From positions 1 through 64,000 of the forward strand of contig NZ_BSDJ01000017.1 of the NCBI RefSeq assembly GCF_027925525.1: DNA of 64,000 nucleotides. Direction: 5' to 3'. The stretch is from Paenibacillus tyrphae (GTDB lineage: Bacteria; Bacillota; Bacilli; Paenibacillales; NBRC-103111). The notes beneath the pieces are model-generated. The model did not search any database and was not told where the DNA came from. It saw nothing but the letters and a program-made list of their open reading frames with translations. Both the position numbers and the translations under genes were made by a program. Shown in pieces: positions 14,201 through 20,499 of this stretch. Numbering within the stretch: position 1 is the first letter of the stretch; every line of letters begins with the position of its first letter.

Positions 14201-15743
14201 TCGCGACGGGCTCGTCGCGTTCTACCCCCGCGACCCGCAGCGTCCGCGCCAGCCGGTTCGCCCGCTCGTTCAGCTCGCGGTAGGTCAGCTTGACGTCTTC
14301 GCACATGACCGCCGTCTGCTCCGGCGTCCGCTCCGCCTGCGCTTCAAACAGCGCGCCGATGCTCTGCTCCCGCGGATAGTCCGCCGCCGTAGCGTTGAAT
14401 ACGTTCAGAATCTTACCGCGCTCCCCGGCGTCAATCAGCGATAAATCAACTATTTTTTGGGTCGGGCTCTCGATCATATGTTCTGCCACGCCAAGGAACT
14501 GCCGGATCAGCTGCGCGACTTCATGTTCATCAAACAGCTCAATACGGTAATCCAGATATAGGACGAGCTTCCCATCGTCCAGCATCTCGACCATGTGAAT
14601 ATCGAAGTCGTTCACGATATCCCCGCAAAAATCGTTGTCCACCTGCATGACCGAATCGCCGAACGGGGCAAAGCTCAAAGTACGGTATTGGATGGACGCC
14701 CCGAACAAACGCTGAATATCTTGGCTGCGCCGGGCTTCCCGCAGGTCCTGAACGATTTTGTTGTAAGGATAACGCTGATGACGCAGGATCGACGCCTGCT
14801 CTTTGGCTACGCTTTGCAGGAACGCCAGCAGCTCGGACTCGGGCTCCACCCGAACGCGGGTCGCGACCGTGCTGACGAACATGCCGAGCGTATCTTTTTC
14901 TTTCTTCGACGTCCGGTTCGCATACAGCGTTCCGATCGGAATGTCCTGTTCCTGCGTCATTTTGTACATGTAAATAGACAAAGCGGTCAAGAAGAACGTG
15001 AACAGACCGATCCCGTTCTGCTCGCAAAAAGCTTTCACACCTTGATAGAGCCCGTCGTTCAGCACGACGCTTTCCCGCTTGGCGGCTGTGCCGAGCGTCA
15101 ACGGATTGTAGGATTTCAGCCCGAGCGTCTCCGGGAATTCGCCGAATTTGCCCATCCAGTACGCTTTATCTTTCTGATAGCGGTCCGATTGCTCGTACTC
15201 CTGCTCCACCTGAATAAAATCGAGATAGGAAGGCTTGCTTTTCCCCGCAGCAGCCGTCGTCTTCCCGCTAACGATCTGCGAGTAATGCTCGCTGATTTGG
15301 TTGACGGCCTGATTCATGGACACGCCGTCGGTGACGATGTGATGCATTTTAAAATTGAACCACGTTTCTTCCTCGCCAATCCGAACAATAACGAACCGGT
15401 ACAGATCCGAATCCAGCAGCTCGAACGGCACCAGATTATGGAAGCGCACCCATTCCTCCGCCTGCGCCAAGTCCAGGTCGAGGCATTCGATTGCCTGATC
15501 GGCATGCGGCCTGACATATTGACGGGGAACCCCGTTATCCGACACGATGCGGATTCGAAACGAATCGTTCCGGGCAATCACTTGGTTGATGGCTTGCTTC
15601 AAGGCGTCGATCTGCACATGACCTCTTATTTTAACGGTCCCGATGATGGTGGACGTATTGCGGTGCGGATAAAGCAATTCCGTATACCAAATCCGCTGCT
15701 GAGGCTGCGTTAACGAATAAAACTGGATTGGATTTCCGCTCAT
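1..15743 (-). CDS. Non-ribosomal peptide synthetase, 3' end beyond window (C-A-T-E x3, then C-A)
   Basis: A single frame stays open from the ATG at 15743 to the left edge, about 5,247 codons. An AGGAG site lies 8 bases before the ATG. Approximate residues: C1 1-430 (HHIVTDG), A1 440-930, T1 with LGGDS near 993, E1 1035-1500, C2 1508-1955, A2 1960-2470, T2 near 2520, E2 2567-3030, C3 3035-3485, A3 3490-3990, T3 near 4045, E3 4080-4540, C4 4550-5000, A4 from 5007, cut off. Each E domain has HHLVVDGVSW and a FNYLGQFD motif. C2-C4 begin YALTPMQ, as after E domains. Pocket residues read DAFWIGGTF (Val) in A1, DVGEISAID (Dab or Orn) in A2, DVTNFAIY (unassigned) in A3 and DVG in partial A4. C1 resembles lipo-initiation C domains, so the chain is probably acylated. 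Inference: a D-rich cationic lipopeptide. No terminal thioesterase is visible. Confidence 0.96.
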   Translation of the reverse strand, partial: MSGNPIQFYSLTQPQQRIWYTELLYPHRNTSTIIGTVKIRGHVQIDALKQAINQVIARNDSFRIRIVSDNGVPRQYVRPHADQAIECLDLDLAQAEEWVRFHNLVPFELLDSDLYRFVIVRIGEEETWFNFKMHHIVTDGVSMNQAVNQISEHYSQIVSGKTTAAAGKSKPSYLDFIQVEQEYEQSDRYQKDKAYWMGKFGEFPETLGLKSYNPLTLGTAAKRESVVLNDGLYQGVKAFCEQNGIGLFTFFLTALSIYMYKMTQEQDIPIGTLYANRTSKKEKDTLGMFVSTVATRVRVEPESELLAFLQSVAKEQASILRHQRYPYNKIVQDLREARRSQDIQRLFGASIQYRTLSFAPFGDSVMQVDNDFCGDIVNDFDIHMVEMLDDGKLVLYLDYRIELFDEHEVAQLIRQFLGVAEHMIESPTQKIVDLSLIDAGERGKILNVFNATAADYPREQSIGALFEAQAERTPEQTAVMCEDVKLTYRELNERANRLARTLRVAGVERDEPVAIMAERSVEMVIGVLAILKAGGAYVPVDPDYPEERIRYLLDDSGTKLLLVQHRELVRADFAGIVVDLNDERVYSEDASNLEPVSGPEDLAYIIYTSGTTGKPKGVMVEHRNVVRLVKNTNYVQLDETTRILQTGAVVFDASTFEIWGALLNGGQLYLVSNDVILNAARMEEAIREYRITTMWLTAPLFNQLTQQNSRLFGDMKTLIVGGDVLSVPHINRVVRDNPGLSLVNGYGPTENTTFSTTHEIAGEQREAVPIGRPIANSTAYVVDRGMKLQPVGAWGELIVGGDGVARGYWNRPELTTEKFIASPVREGERCYRTGDLARWRADGTLEYKGRIDEQVKIRGYRIELGEVEAQLLRVEGVRGAVVIAREDEQGQKQLCAYFTAENELMVSEVRSALSQELPGYMVPSYFVQVERIPLTPNGKVDRRALPAPEGSVQTGTEYVAPRTVVEQALASVWQAVLGVEAVGMLDNFFELGGDSIKAIQVSSRMLQAGYKIEMRELFQYPTVAELGGHVQAVDRIADQGEVAGGVKLTPIQRWYFEQEPAEPHHYNQALLLHREAGFDEAALRQAMRHIVQHHDALRTVYRRTASGGFEAWNRGVDEGEPFTLDIADFTGETDCAAAIEAKANELQSGIDLSAGPLVKLGLFRCADGDHLLIAIHHLVVDGVSWRILLEDLAASYEQALKGETVRLPHKTDSFQVWAEQLSHYASGPAIERERAYWRQIAEADYGALPKDCAQDQAQVGDGEAVTAVWTAQETEQLLKQASRAYNTEVNDLLLTALGMAVHEWTGMERVLVNLEGHGREAILPELDITRTVGWFTSQFPIVLELGAERDVSRRIKRVKEGLRRIPNKGIGYGVLRYLSSASDSWRNKEFEVEPQISFNYLGQFDQDLQGNAFRLSPYSSGAAVSGSLARRYELDINGMVTDGELRLSIGYSGKAYRKETMERLAGLLEASLREVIAHCAAKERPELTPSDVLLKGLTVEELDALVERTRSAGELENVYALTPMQKGMLFHSLMEPHSGAYFEQATFELQGSFHIGVFEKSLGLLVERYPMFRTNFYSGWHEQPLQIVYRTKQAGFHYEDLRGMEEAERQAYVAAFLEKDKVSGFDLSHDALMRVSVLQTGDSVYRFVWSFHHIVMDGWCLALVTNEVFGTYFALLEQRQPELAPVVPYSRYIEWLERQDGEEAARYWSGYLAGFEHQTLLPQERKVERYDAQKLSFQLGKGLTEQMQRTAKQHQVTMNTLLQAAWGVVLQKYNNNGDVVFGSVVSGRPDDIPGVDRMIGLFINTIPVRIRCEVETTFAELLRSTQEQALASRDFETYPLYEIQALTEQKQDLVNHIIVFENYPVEQRMEQMGSRGAESFAITGVAMSEQTNYAFNITVIPGDDLGIHFEYNALAFERSTLERMRGHLVRVLEQATGNPDARVNELELVTPEERTLLVDGFGSVGVENGYAPEQTFHACFEAQAELVPEQTAVVYAGAQLTYRELNERANRLARTLQARGIGRESIVGILADRSTDLLVAVLAVWKAGGAYVPLDPDYPSERIGFMLRDSGATVLLTQTHLQERAQAWLAEGHALEAVLCLDDEASFAGDASNVPNSNEPGDLAYVIYTSGTTGQPKGVMIEHRSLVNTAVAYRRDYRLSEFPVRLLQLASFSFDVFVGDIARTLYNGGTMVICPKEDRIDPTRLHGWIRDYEITVFESTPALIVPFMQHIADHGLDISSIELLITSSDSCSVTDYRVLQERFGSTMRIINAYGVTEAAIDSSYYDEPLTKLPETGSVPIGQAWLNARFYIVDAQLQPVPVGVLGELCIGGAGVARGYLNRPELTAEKFVPNPFVPGERLYRTGDLARWMEDGNVDFIGRIDHQVKIRGYRIELGEIETAMLRFAGVRQAVVIDRTDERGQKYLAGYAAGDDTLSVEELQAYLEQSLPSHMVPARMMKLERLPLTPNGKVDRKALPEPEGAVRAGAAYAAPKTAAEQTLAAVWQAVLGVEKVGILDNFFELGGDSIKALQVASRLLQAGYKLVMKDLFQYPTVAALSPHIQTSGKLASQEAVEGEVELTPIQRWFFGQQPADVHHSNQSVMLYRKEGFDEAALRVTMKKIAEHHDALRTVFRETGGGYVAWNRSVDEGELFSLEVLDFSGAMDIAAAVEAKATEIQGSIDLEQGPLMKLGLFRCADGDHLLIAIHHLVVDGVSWRILFEDIATGYEQALRGEAIRLPHKTDSFRTWAEQLSHYVNGPAMEQERTYWQQIEQSDYASLPKDNAEVRPLLKESDVVTVRWTAEETEQLLRQAHRAYRTEMNDLLLTALGMAVHEWSGLDRVPVNLEGHGREEIIPDVDVSRTVGWFTSQFPVVLEKGQDEPIGQRIKRVKEGLRHIPNKGIGYGILRYLSAPQEGVKFAVEPEISFNYLGQFDQDYESNDLKQSRYSVGAEASGNAAMDFALDMNGIVSEGELVLTIRYGTTQYRRETVERLGGLLQASLREVIAHCVAKEQPELTPSDVLLKGVTVDELERLAELTQPVGELENVYALTPMQKGMLFHSLMDAESGAYFEQATFDLKGGFDVVSFGKSLDLLVQRHETLRTNFISGWKDEPVQAVFRERAGELLYEDLRGMEEAEREAHAADFTSADKARGFDLSQGSLMRVSVLRTGEDMYRFVWSFHHILMDGWCMSLLIQEVFGSYFAFREQRQPELEPVTPFGRFIEWLENQNREAAAGYWSDYLSGYEQQVLLPQEKPQHKTEGYVLQNLDWTFSPELSVRVERAAKQHQVTVNTLIQTVWGLILQKYNNSDDVVFGSVVAGRPAEIPGVESMIGLFINTIPVRITSAAGESVADVMRRTQEQALNSGAHDTFPLYEIQARTGQKRDLINHIMVFENYPIDEQIGQLGGGSRDAFAIANIETPEQTNYNFNFIVIPGERITIRFGYNAMAFDEAGIRQIAGHVARVLEQVAAAPHIRVDELEWVTEAERAQIVDVFNATAADYPRDETVHGLFEAQAERTPDQVAVVFEDERLTYRELNERANRLAHTLRAEGVQPDQPVGIMVERSLEMIVGIFGILKAGGAYVPIDPEYPQERIAYMLEDSGAKLLLTQSRLRERADFAGKLLVLEDAAVYSEDASNPEPAAGPSHLAYVIYTSGSTGKPKGVMVEHRSVVHTLTQLEREYPMLADDTYLLKTTFTFDVSVTELFGWYFGKGKLAILPPGLEKDPAALTEAIESGQITHLNLVPSMFSAWVNTLKETDVSSIRTLKYVFVAGEALPVKAVEDYYSLAANAQLENIYGPTEATIYATYYSTTPETAELAGVPIGRPLGNVQAWIMDAASRLMPVGVAGELCIAGEGVARGYLNRPELTEEKFVPNPFAPGKRMYRTGDLVRWMPCGNIEYLGRIDHQVKIRGYRIELGEVETQVLRLPDVREAVVIARENELGQKQLCAYFTADREWSAAELRSALSQELPSYMIPSYFVQLERMPLNANGKIDRKALPAPEGSIQTGAEYVAPRTTAEQTLASVWQAVLGVEAVGVLDNFFELGGDSIKAIQVSSRLLQLGHKLEMKDLFRYATVAELSPLLRAADKKAEQREVSGAVSLTPIQYWFFEQNQEEPNHFNQAVMLHRERGFDKTPLRQAMAKVVEHHDALRTVFRKTETGFEAWNRGMGEGELYTLDVVDVRETADCAAAIEAKADDIQSGIDLSAGPLVKLGLFRCDDGDHLLIVIHHLVVDGVSWRILIEDLAAGYEQAANGQAIRLPYKTDSFRTWAEQLSQYAAGPAMASESAYWQQIAEASYAPLPQDTVHDGAFTLRDSETVAVQLTKRETEQLLKQTHRAYGTEVNDLLLTALGMTIRQWTGMERVLVNLEGHGREEILPDIDISRSVGWFTSQFPVVLEMGQEESVAQQIKRVKEGLRQIPHKGIGYGIWKHLSGLQEDRARETEPQISFNYLGQFDQDLQSGDVAMSAYSIGSAVSERTVMKYALDFGGIVTDGTLVLDIRYNGKAYRKETMERLAERLQANLQEVIAHCTAKERAELTPSDVLFKGLTVEQLDAIAERTRSAGELENVYALTPMQNGMLFHSLMEPDSGAYFQQATFDLTGSFNLAVFEQSLERLAERHEIFRTNFYSGWHERPLQVVYRTKRVGFHYEDLRGMEEAERQEYVAAFLEKDKARSFDLAQDALMRISVLQTGDAVYRLIWSFHHIVMDGWCLALVASEVFGTYFALLDRREPELAPVVPYSRYLEWLERQNGEEAARYWSGYLTGFEHQTLLPQERKAEGYAAEELAFQLGKRLTEQMRRTARLHQVTMNTLLQAAWGVVLQKYNNNEDVVFGSVVSGRPDDIPGVDRMIGLFINTIPVRIRCEAETTFAELLRSTQEQALASRTYETYPLYEIQGLTEQKQDLVNHIIVFENFPVEQEMEQMGGDSADSFAIAGVAMSEQTNYAFNITVMPGEDMGIHFEYNALAFDRSTLERMRGHLVHVLEQATSNPDAQVNELELVTPEERAMLVDGFGSVGVEEDYAPEQTFHACFEAQAELVPEQTAVVYEEAQLTYRELNERANRLARTLQARGIGRESIVGILADRSTDLLVAVLAVWKAGGAYVPLDPDYPSERIGFMLRDSGATVLLTQTHLQERAQAWLAEGQALEAALCLDDESVYAEDASNVPNQNEPSDLAYVIYTSGTTGQPKGVMIEHRSLVNTAAAYRRDYRLDQFPVRLLQLASFSFDVFVGDIARTLYNGGMMVICPKEDRIDP

Positions 15744-15835
15744 AAGATTCTCTCCTTGTAAAAGTACTTGGAAAATATATCCTAGTAAAAGCCGTCTGCC
15801 TGCCGATCCTCCTGCCGCATCGCAGCCGATGGACA

Positions 15836-17617
15836 TCAGGCCGGTTGCCCGGCCGGGTCCGCACGGAACTGCAGTTGGTACAGTTCGGCATAATGCCCCC
15901 CTTCGGCGAGCAATTGCTCATGAGTCCCCTTCTCTTTCACCTCGCCATCGGCAATGACGCAAATGACGTCCGCCTGCTCCACCGTGGACAGCCGATGGGC
16001 GATGACGAGGGTCGTCCGCCCCTGCATGAGCGCCTGAACCGCTTGCTGCACTTCATGCTCCGATTCGGCGTCCAGCGCCGACGTCGCTTCGTCAAGCAGC
16101 AATATCGGCGCGTTCTTCAGCAGCGCCCGGGCAATCGCAAGGCGCTGGCGCTGGCCGCCCGACAGATTGGCGCCCCGCTCGCCGACGACGGTATCGTAGC
16201 CGCCCGGCAGCTCGGTAATGAACGAATGGGCATACGCCGCTTTCGCTGCGGCCTCCACTTCCTCCATCGAGGCTCCGGGGGAACCAAAACGAATATTGTC
16301 GGCGACAGTGCCGTGAAACAGCGTCGACTCCTGCGGGACGTAAGCCATGAAGTCCCGGATTTCCGCCAGCGTATAGTGTCCCGCCGACTTTCCCCGGATC
16401 GTCAACGTTCCCTCATCCGGAGGGTAGAAGCCGAGCAGCAGCTTCATGACGGTGCTTTTGCCGCCTCCGCTCGGACCGACGAGCGCCGTCATCCGCCCTT
16501 CCTCCACCGTCAGGTTAAGCCGTCGCAACACCGCGCGGGACGAATCGTAGCCGAACGACACACCGCTGAATTCCAGAGCCGCTTGCGGGGAAGCCGCCAT
16601 TCGCGCTTGATCGGGCACTGCAAACGTTTCGGAAAAACGCTCCGGTTCCCTGTGTTCGTCCAGAATCTCCCGAATCCGGGTCAGGCTCGCAAACGAATTT
16701 TGCATCAGCGAGACGGCCGAGCCGAGCTGAAGAAATACTGCCGAAATGCCGGTTTGCAGCTGCACGATTTGCCCGAGCGTACCAAGCTCCATCTGCTTCG
16801 AGGAGACCATCAGGAGACCGATCACAAGCATGCCTCCCAAGGCCGCAAACTCGATGAAAAAGTTGCACGCATCCTGCAGACCAAGATGGCGTCCCTGCTT
16901 GACTCCGGTCTCGCTGACCGCGTCGCTGGCTTCGCTGCACAACCGCCCGACCTTCCCTTTCAAGGCGAACAGCTTGACCACCTGAAGGCCGGTCAGCAGA
17001 TCGCTGAGCCGTTCCGTGAACCGTGCCGTCTGTTCCTGCAGCCGTCCGCTTACCTCTCGCATCCTCCCCGCGAACTTTGCATTCAGCCAGGCTGATAGTA
17101 GGGTAAGTCCGACCGCGACCATAGCAAACCGCCAGTCCAGTGCAAGCAGGATCACGATCGAGCTGACGAACATGGTGATTTCCAAAATGATGGATCGCAT
17201 ATATTCCGTGTATGCCCTCTCCAGCGTCTGCACGTCGTTAGTCATCCGGGAAATCAGATCGCCGGAGTGACGGCTTTCCGCCGCCCGGAAAGGCAGCCGG
17301 CTGATATGCGCGAACAATTGCAGGCGGATGTCCGCCAAAGTCAGCTTCACGCAGCGGTGGTACGCATAGCTGCATATGGGCGATAAAATGCTCAGGGCCA
17401 AAAACGTGCCGCACACCAGATAAATCGCCCTGTAAAGCTCCGCCGTATCCCGGCTGACCACAAAATCAAGCAGGTACCGGAGCACGAAAGAAAGCAAAAT
17501 CGGGACGCTTGCATTGGTGAGGCTGTTGCCGAACACACCGATGTAGTACAGCTTGCTTCGCGGCCTCATAAACGACATCAAGTGCCGAAAATCATCGAAC
17601 CCCTGCTTGAAGGTCAC
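15836..17617 (-). CDS. ABC exporter half-transporter (membrane plus ATPase domains), second of a pair
   Basis: 593 residues. The N-terminal half is a six-helix ABC-exporter membrane domain. The C-terminal ATPase has Walker A GPSGGGKS near residue 380, Q-loop YVPQES, signature LSGGQRQR, Walker B LLLDEATSALD and H-loop IAHRLS, so it should hydrolyse ATP. I chose the GTG at 17617 because an AAGGGGGGAG site precedes it; a longer frame reaches 17683. From this GTG the gene overlaps the end of the preceding transporter gene by 26 bp, which suggests translational coupling and a heterodimer. The NRPS start lies 93 bp downstream. Inferred role: export of the lipopeptide or self-protection. A lipid or drug exporter cannot be excluded from sequence. 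Confidence 0.93.
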   Translation of the reverse strand: MTFKQGFDDFRHLMSFMRPRSKLYYIGVFGNSLTNASVPILLSFVLRYLLDFVVSRDTAELYRAIYLVCGTFLALSILSPICSYAYHRCVKLTLADIRLQLFAHISRLPFRAAESRHSGDLISRMTNDVQTLERAYTEYMRSIILEITMFVSSIVILLALDWRFAMVAVGLTLLSAWLNAKFAGRMREVSGRLQEQTARFTERLSDLLTGLQVVKLFALKGKVGRLCSEASDAVSETGVKQGRHLGLQDACNFFIEFAALGGMLVIGLLMVSSKQMELGTLGQIVQLQTGISAVFLQLGSAVSLMQNSFASLTRIREILDEHREPERFSETFAVPDQARMAASPQAALEFSGVSFGYDSSRAVLRRLNLTVEEGRMTALVGPSGGGKSTVMKLLLGFYPPDEGTLTIRGKSAGHYTLAEIRDFMAYVPQESTLFHGTVADNIRFGSPGASMEEVEAAAKAAYAHSFITELPGGYDTVVGERGANLSGGQRQRLAIARALLKNAPILLLDEATSALDAESEHEVQQAVQALMQGRTTLVIAHRLSTVEQADVICVIADGEVKEKGTHEQLLAEGGHYAELYQLQFRADPAGQPA

Positions 17618-19397
17618 GCTCTCCCCCCCTTGCCGCCTGCGAACGGTCAAGTCCGGCGGTATCTTCGTCCTCCGCAGCTGCAAACTGCTGGACGTATAAT
17701 TTGCTGTACACTCCGTTATGTCTGAGCAGTTCGTCGTGCGTCCCGCTCTCCGCGATCCGCCCCTGATCCAGCACGATAATGCGGTCGGCCTGCCGGACGG
17801 TCGACAATCGGTGGGCGATGACGAGCACGGTACGGCCTCCCATCATGCTCTTCAGAGCGCTTTGCACAAGCGCTTCGGAGTGGCTGTCGAGCGCCGAGGT
17901 AGGCTCGTCCAGCAGCAGCAGGGGAGTGTCCTTCAGGAATGCCCTGGCGATGGCAATCCGCTGCTTTTGCCCCCCGGACAGACCGCCTCCACGTTCGCCG
18001 AGCGGCGTCTCATAGCCTTGCGGAAGCTGCATAATAAATTCATGCGCATGTGCGGCCTTTGCCGCCTCGACGATTTCCTCGCGGGTGGCGTCCGCGCGCC
18101 CGTAACCGATATTTTCGGCGATGGTGGCCGGAAACAGATACGATTCCTGAGACACCAGCGATAGGCGGGCGCGCAGCTCGGACGGATCCCAATCGGACAG
18201 CGGTCGGCCGAACACTTCGATCGTGCCGTCCCCATCCGGCCCGGGCTCGTAAAATCCGCATAGCAGCTTAAAAAGGGTACTTTTCCCGCCTCCGCTGCCC
18301 CCGACGAACGCTACCGTTTCGCCTTCGTTCACCTGAAAGCTAATCCCGTCCAGCACCTTCGTTTCGCCGTCGTAGGAGAACGTTACCGCCTCGAACCGTA
18401 CCGGAGCGGCTGCGGGCCGAACCGGCAGATTCATTGACCCTTTCCGTTCCGTGGGCCAATCCAGTGCCTCGAACAAATGCTGGGCGGCTCCCGCAGCTTC
18501 TTTGATCTGCGAGATCATCGTCGGGAGCATCGAAATCGGCTGCAGAATGAACGTAATGAGATAGAGGAACAGGACGATCCCGCCTGCGCTCAGCTCCCCT
18601 TGCGCGATCAAATAGCCGCCGAAGGCGATAACCAGAATAATGGGCGTAGAGAAGAGCGCGACGCCTATCGGCGTGATTGCTGCATATCGCTTTTCCATGC
18701 GCAGGCCTTGTCTGATCACCTCGTCCATGATCAGCGAATATTTTTTCAAAAAAGCCGCCTGCATGTTGAACGCTTTGACGATGGCAATTCCGCCGATCGC
18801 ATCTTGGGCCACGACATTCAGCTCGCTGATCTTTTCCTGAAGCTGCGCCGAATACGATTGAATCGGCTTGTTCAGCAAAGCGGCCAAGACGATGCCGAGC
18901 GGCATCAGCACTAGACTGGACAGCACCAGCTTCCAGCTTGTGAGCAAGAGCAAGGTCAGAGCGCCTATAAAAACAACGGGAAGATAAAAGAGATTGGCGA
19001 AATGCTGGATGAAAAAGTTTTGCAGCACGGCGGTATTGTTCGTCAACCGGGAGACAAGATCTCCCGTAAAGCGGCGCTCCACGTTCGACATCGTCAGATC
19101 GCCGAACCGGTCCGCCAGCTCGTTGCGCAAATCCCTTAATGCGCTGACGCTAAATTTCGCCGAAGCGTATTTGATCATAAATTTGCACGGCATGCCAACC
19201 AATACCATCGCAAGGACCATCAGAATCATGGCGACGGGCGAACCGATCGTTCCCTCGGCCAACCGTTCGATGGCTTTGCCCAACACGATGTCGATGGCAG
19301 CCACACAGAGGGAAGCGAGCACCGTGACAGCAACCCACGGAAAATAAGGTTTGACATAGCGGGCCAATCTGGAAAAAGCGGGGTTTCGTTTGGACAA
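17592..19397 (-). CDS. ABC exporter half-transporter (membrane plus ATPase domains), first of a pair
   Basis: 601 residues starting MSKRNPAFSRLARYVKPYFP, with a GGAGG-type site just upstream. It has a six-helix exporter domain followed by an ATPase domain with Walker A GGSGGGKS near residue 375, Q-loop VSQES, signature LSGGQKQR, Walker B LLLLDEPTSALD and H-loop IAHRLS. All catalytic motifs look intact, so in a heterodimer with the next gene both nucleotide sites could be active. It is read between the thioesterase and the second half-transporter. Lipopeptide clusters of Paenibacillus usually carry such paired exporters, so product export is the likely job. The substrate is an inference from position. 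Confidence 0.93.
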   Translation of the reverse strand: MSKRNPAFSRLARYVKPYFPWVAVTVLASLCVAAIDIVLGKAIERLAEGTIGSPVAMILMVLAMVLVGMPCKFMIKYASAKFSVSALRDLRNELADRFGDLTMSNVERRFTGDLVSRLTNNTAVLQNFFIQHFANLFYLPVVFIGALTLLLLTSWKLVLSSLVLMPLGIVLAALLNKPIQSYSAQLQEKISELNVVAQDAIGGIAIVKAFNMQAAFLKKYSLIMDEVIRQGLRMEKRYAAITPIGVALFSTPIILVIAFGGYLIAQGELSAGGIVLFLYLITFILQPISMLPTMISQIKEAAGAAQHLFEALDWPTERKGSMNLPVRPAAAPVRFEAVTFSYDGETKVLDGISFQVNEGETVAFVGGSGGGKSTLFKLLCGFYEPGPDGDGTIEVFGRPLSDWDPSELRARLSLVSQESYLFPATIAENIGYGRADATREEIVEAAKAAHAHEFIMQLPQGYETPLGERGGGLSGGQKQRIAIARAFLKDTPLLLLDEPTSALDSHSEALVQSALKSMMGGRTVLVIAHRLSTVRQADRIIVLDQGRIAESGTHDELLRHNGVYSKLYVQQFAAAEDEDTAGLDRSQAARGGERDLQAGVR

Positions 19398-19698
19398 AAG
19401 GGAGCCTCCTATCGTCGGACGGCTTTCGATGGCTTAGCAGCCGCCAAACCGTCAATCACGTCGTGCCTGTCCATAGTCTTGGCTGATTACCGAGGAGCCT
19501 TGAATTCCAAAGCTTCAAAATGTGGTTCTCATCCCTGTCTCCTTTCGCACTGTAGTAGGTTTATCCGGCTTTCTCTTTCACCCTTTCGATAACGTCAAGC
19601 TTCAGCGTACCTTCGCGATTTAATACACATTATTCCGATAAAAATTATGAAGTATATAGGAGAATTTGTCCTACAATAACAGGAGCTAATCTTCCGGC
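19398..19698. promoter_or_regulatory. Gap between thioesterase and transporter genes, with an inverted repeat
   Basis: This 300-bp stretch has no credible gene and is richer in A+T than its flanks. It contains the inverted repeat TAGGA (19657-19661) and TCCTA (19669-19673) with a 7-base spacer. Similar TAGG/CCTA palindromes occur upstream of the thioesterase gene. The gap is long for an operon, so the transporter-NRPS genes may have their own promoter here. Confidence 0.4.
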
Positions 19699-20499
19699 TT
19701 AACCTAAACGATTGACATGGATCATGTCCTGTCGTAAAACAGCCGGTTTATTGGGCGCCGACAATACGTGCATAATGCTGTCAATAACCTCCGTCTCCTG
19801 CTGATGGAGAAAGAAGTGATTGCCCTCGAACAGCTGCAGCTTGAAGTCGCTGCTTGTATGTTCCTGCCAAGCGCGAAGCGAGTCTATGCTCACATCATGG
19901 TCTTGTACCCCTCCAAAAACGGTGATCGGGCAGCTCAGCGGTTCTTCCGGATGGTAAACGTACGTTTCGCAAACGGCAAAATCCGAACGCAGTCGAGGCA
20001 TAACAATTTGCATCAATTCGTCATTGTCCAAAATCTCTTCCGGTGTTCCCTCGATGAGCCGAAGCTCATTCTTGAACTGTTCGTCCGGCAGACGATGGAG
20101 AATTTTTTTTCTGGAGGTATAGTGCGGTGCGTCTTTTCCTGACGCGAAGAAGTGTGCAGGCAATACCTGATGTTCCCGGTAGAGCTTCCGGGCCGTTTCA
20201 AATGCAATCAGCGCCCCCATGCTGTGACCGAAAAAAGCAAACGGAGAGTGCAGGAATGGCGTCATCTCCGAAACAAGCGATTGTACGATGTCCGGAAGAG
20301 AGTTTAGCGGGCTCTCCAATGCCCTGCTTTCCCGACCGGGGAGCTGCACGGGGCATACTTTAATCTCTGGCGGAAACTTTCGTTTCCAATTGCCGAATAC
20401 CGACGCTCCGCCGCCCGCATATGGAAAGCAGAATAAACGAAGCTGCATACGCGAACTGGCCTCGGCATTCAGAAACCAAGAAGGCGTTCGTGAAATCAT
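19699..20499 (-). CDS. Type II thioesterase of the NRPS cluster
   Basis: 266 residues, alpha/beta-hydrolase fold. Motifs are LFCFPYAGGGAS near residue 23, the nucleophile elbow GHSMGA near residue 94, an acidic residue in GGVQDHDV and the catalytic His in FEGNHFFL. This is the GrsT/SrfAD type, which frees carrier proteins from wrong or stalled acyl groups. The start has a strong GGGGAGGAG site. It is the first gene of the leftward cluster. Its base composition is lower in G+C than the NRPS genes, and it ends about 300 bp before the transporters. Confidence 0.93.
   Translation of the reverse strand: MISRTPSWFLNAEASSRMQLRLFCFPYAGGGASVFGNWKRKFPPEIKVCPVQLPGRESRALESPLNSLPDIVQSLVSEMTPFLHSPFAFFGHSMGALIAFETARKLYREHQVLPAHFFASGKDAPHYTSRKKILHRLPDEQFKNELRLIEGTPEEILDNDELMQIVMPRLRSDFAVCETYVYHPEEPLSCPITVFGGVQDHDVSIDSLRAWQEHTSSDFKLQLFEGNHFFLHQQETEVIDSIMHVLSAPNKPAVLRQDMIHVNRLG

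Noticed and set aside
105-14444. Long plus-strand open frames across the NRPS gene, up to 688 residues (4539-6605)
   Set aside because: They lie antisense to intact C, A, T and E domains, are rich in Arg and His as expected of GC-rich mirror frames, and show no family motif.
17618-17683. Longer start of the second ABC half-transporter at 17683
   Set aside because: The GTG at 17617 has a far better ribosome site and gives a normal N-terminus.
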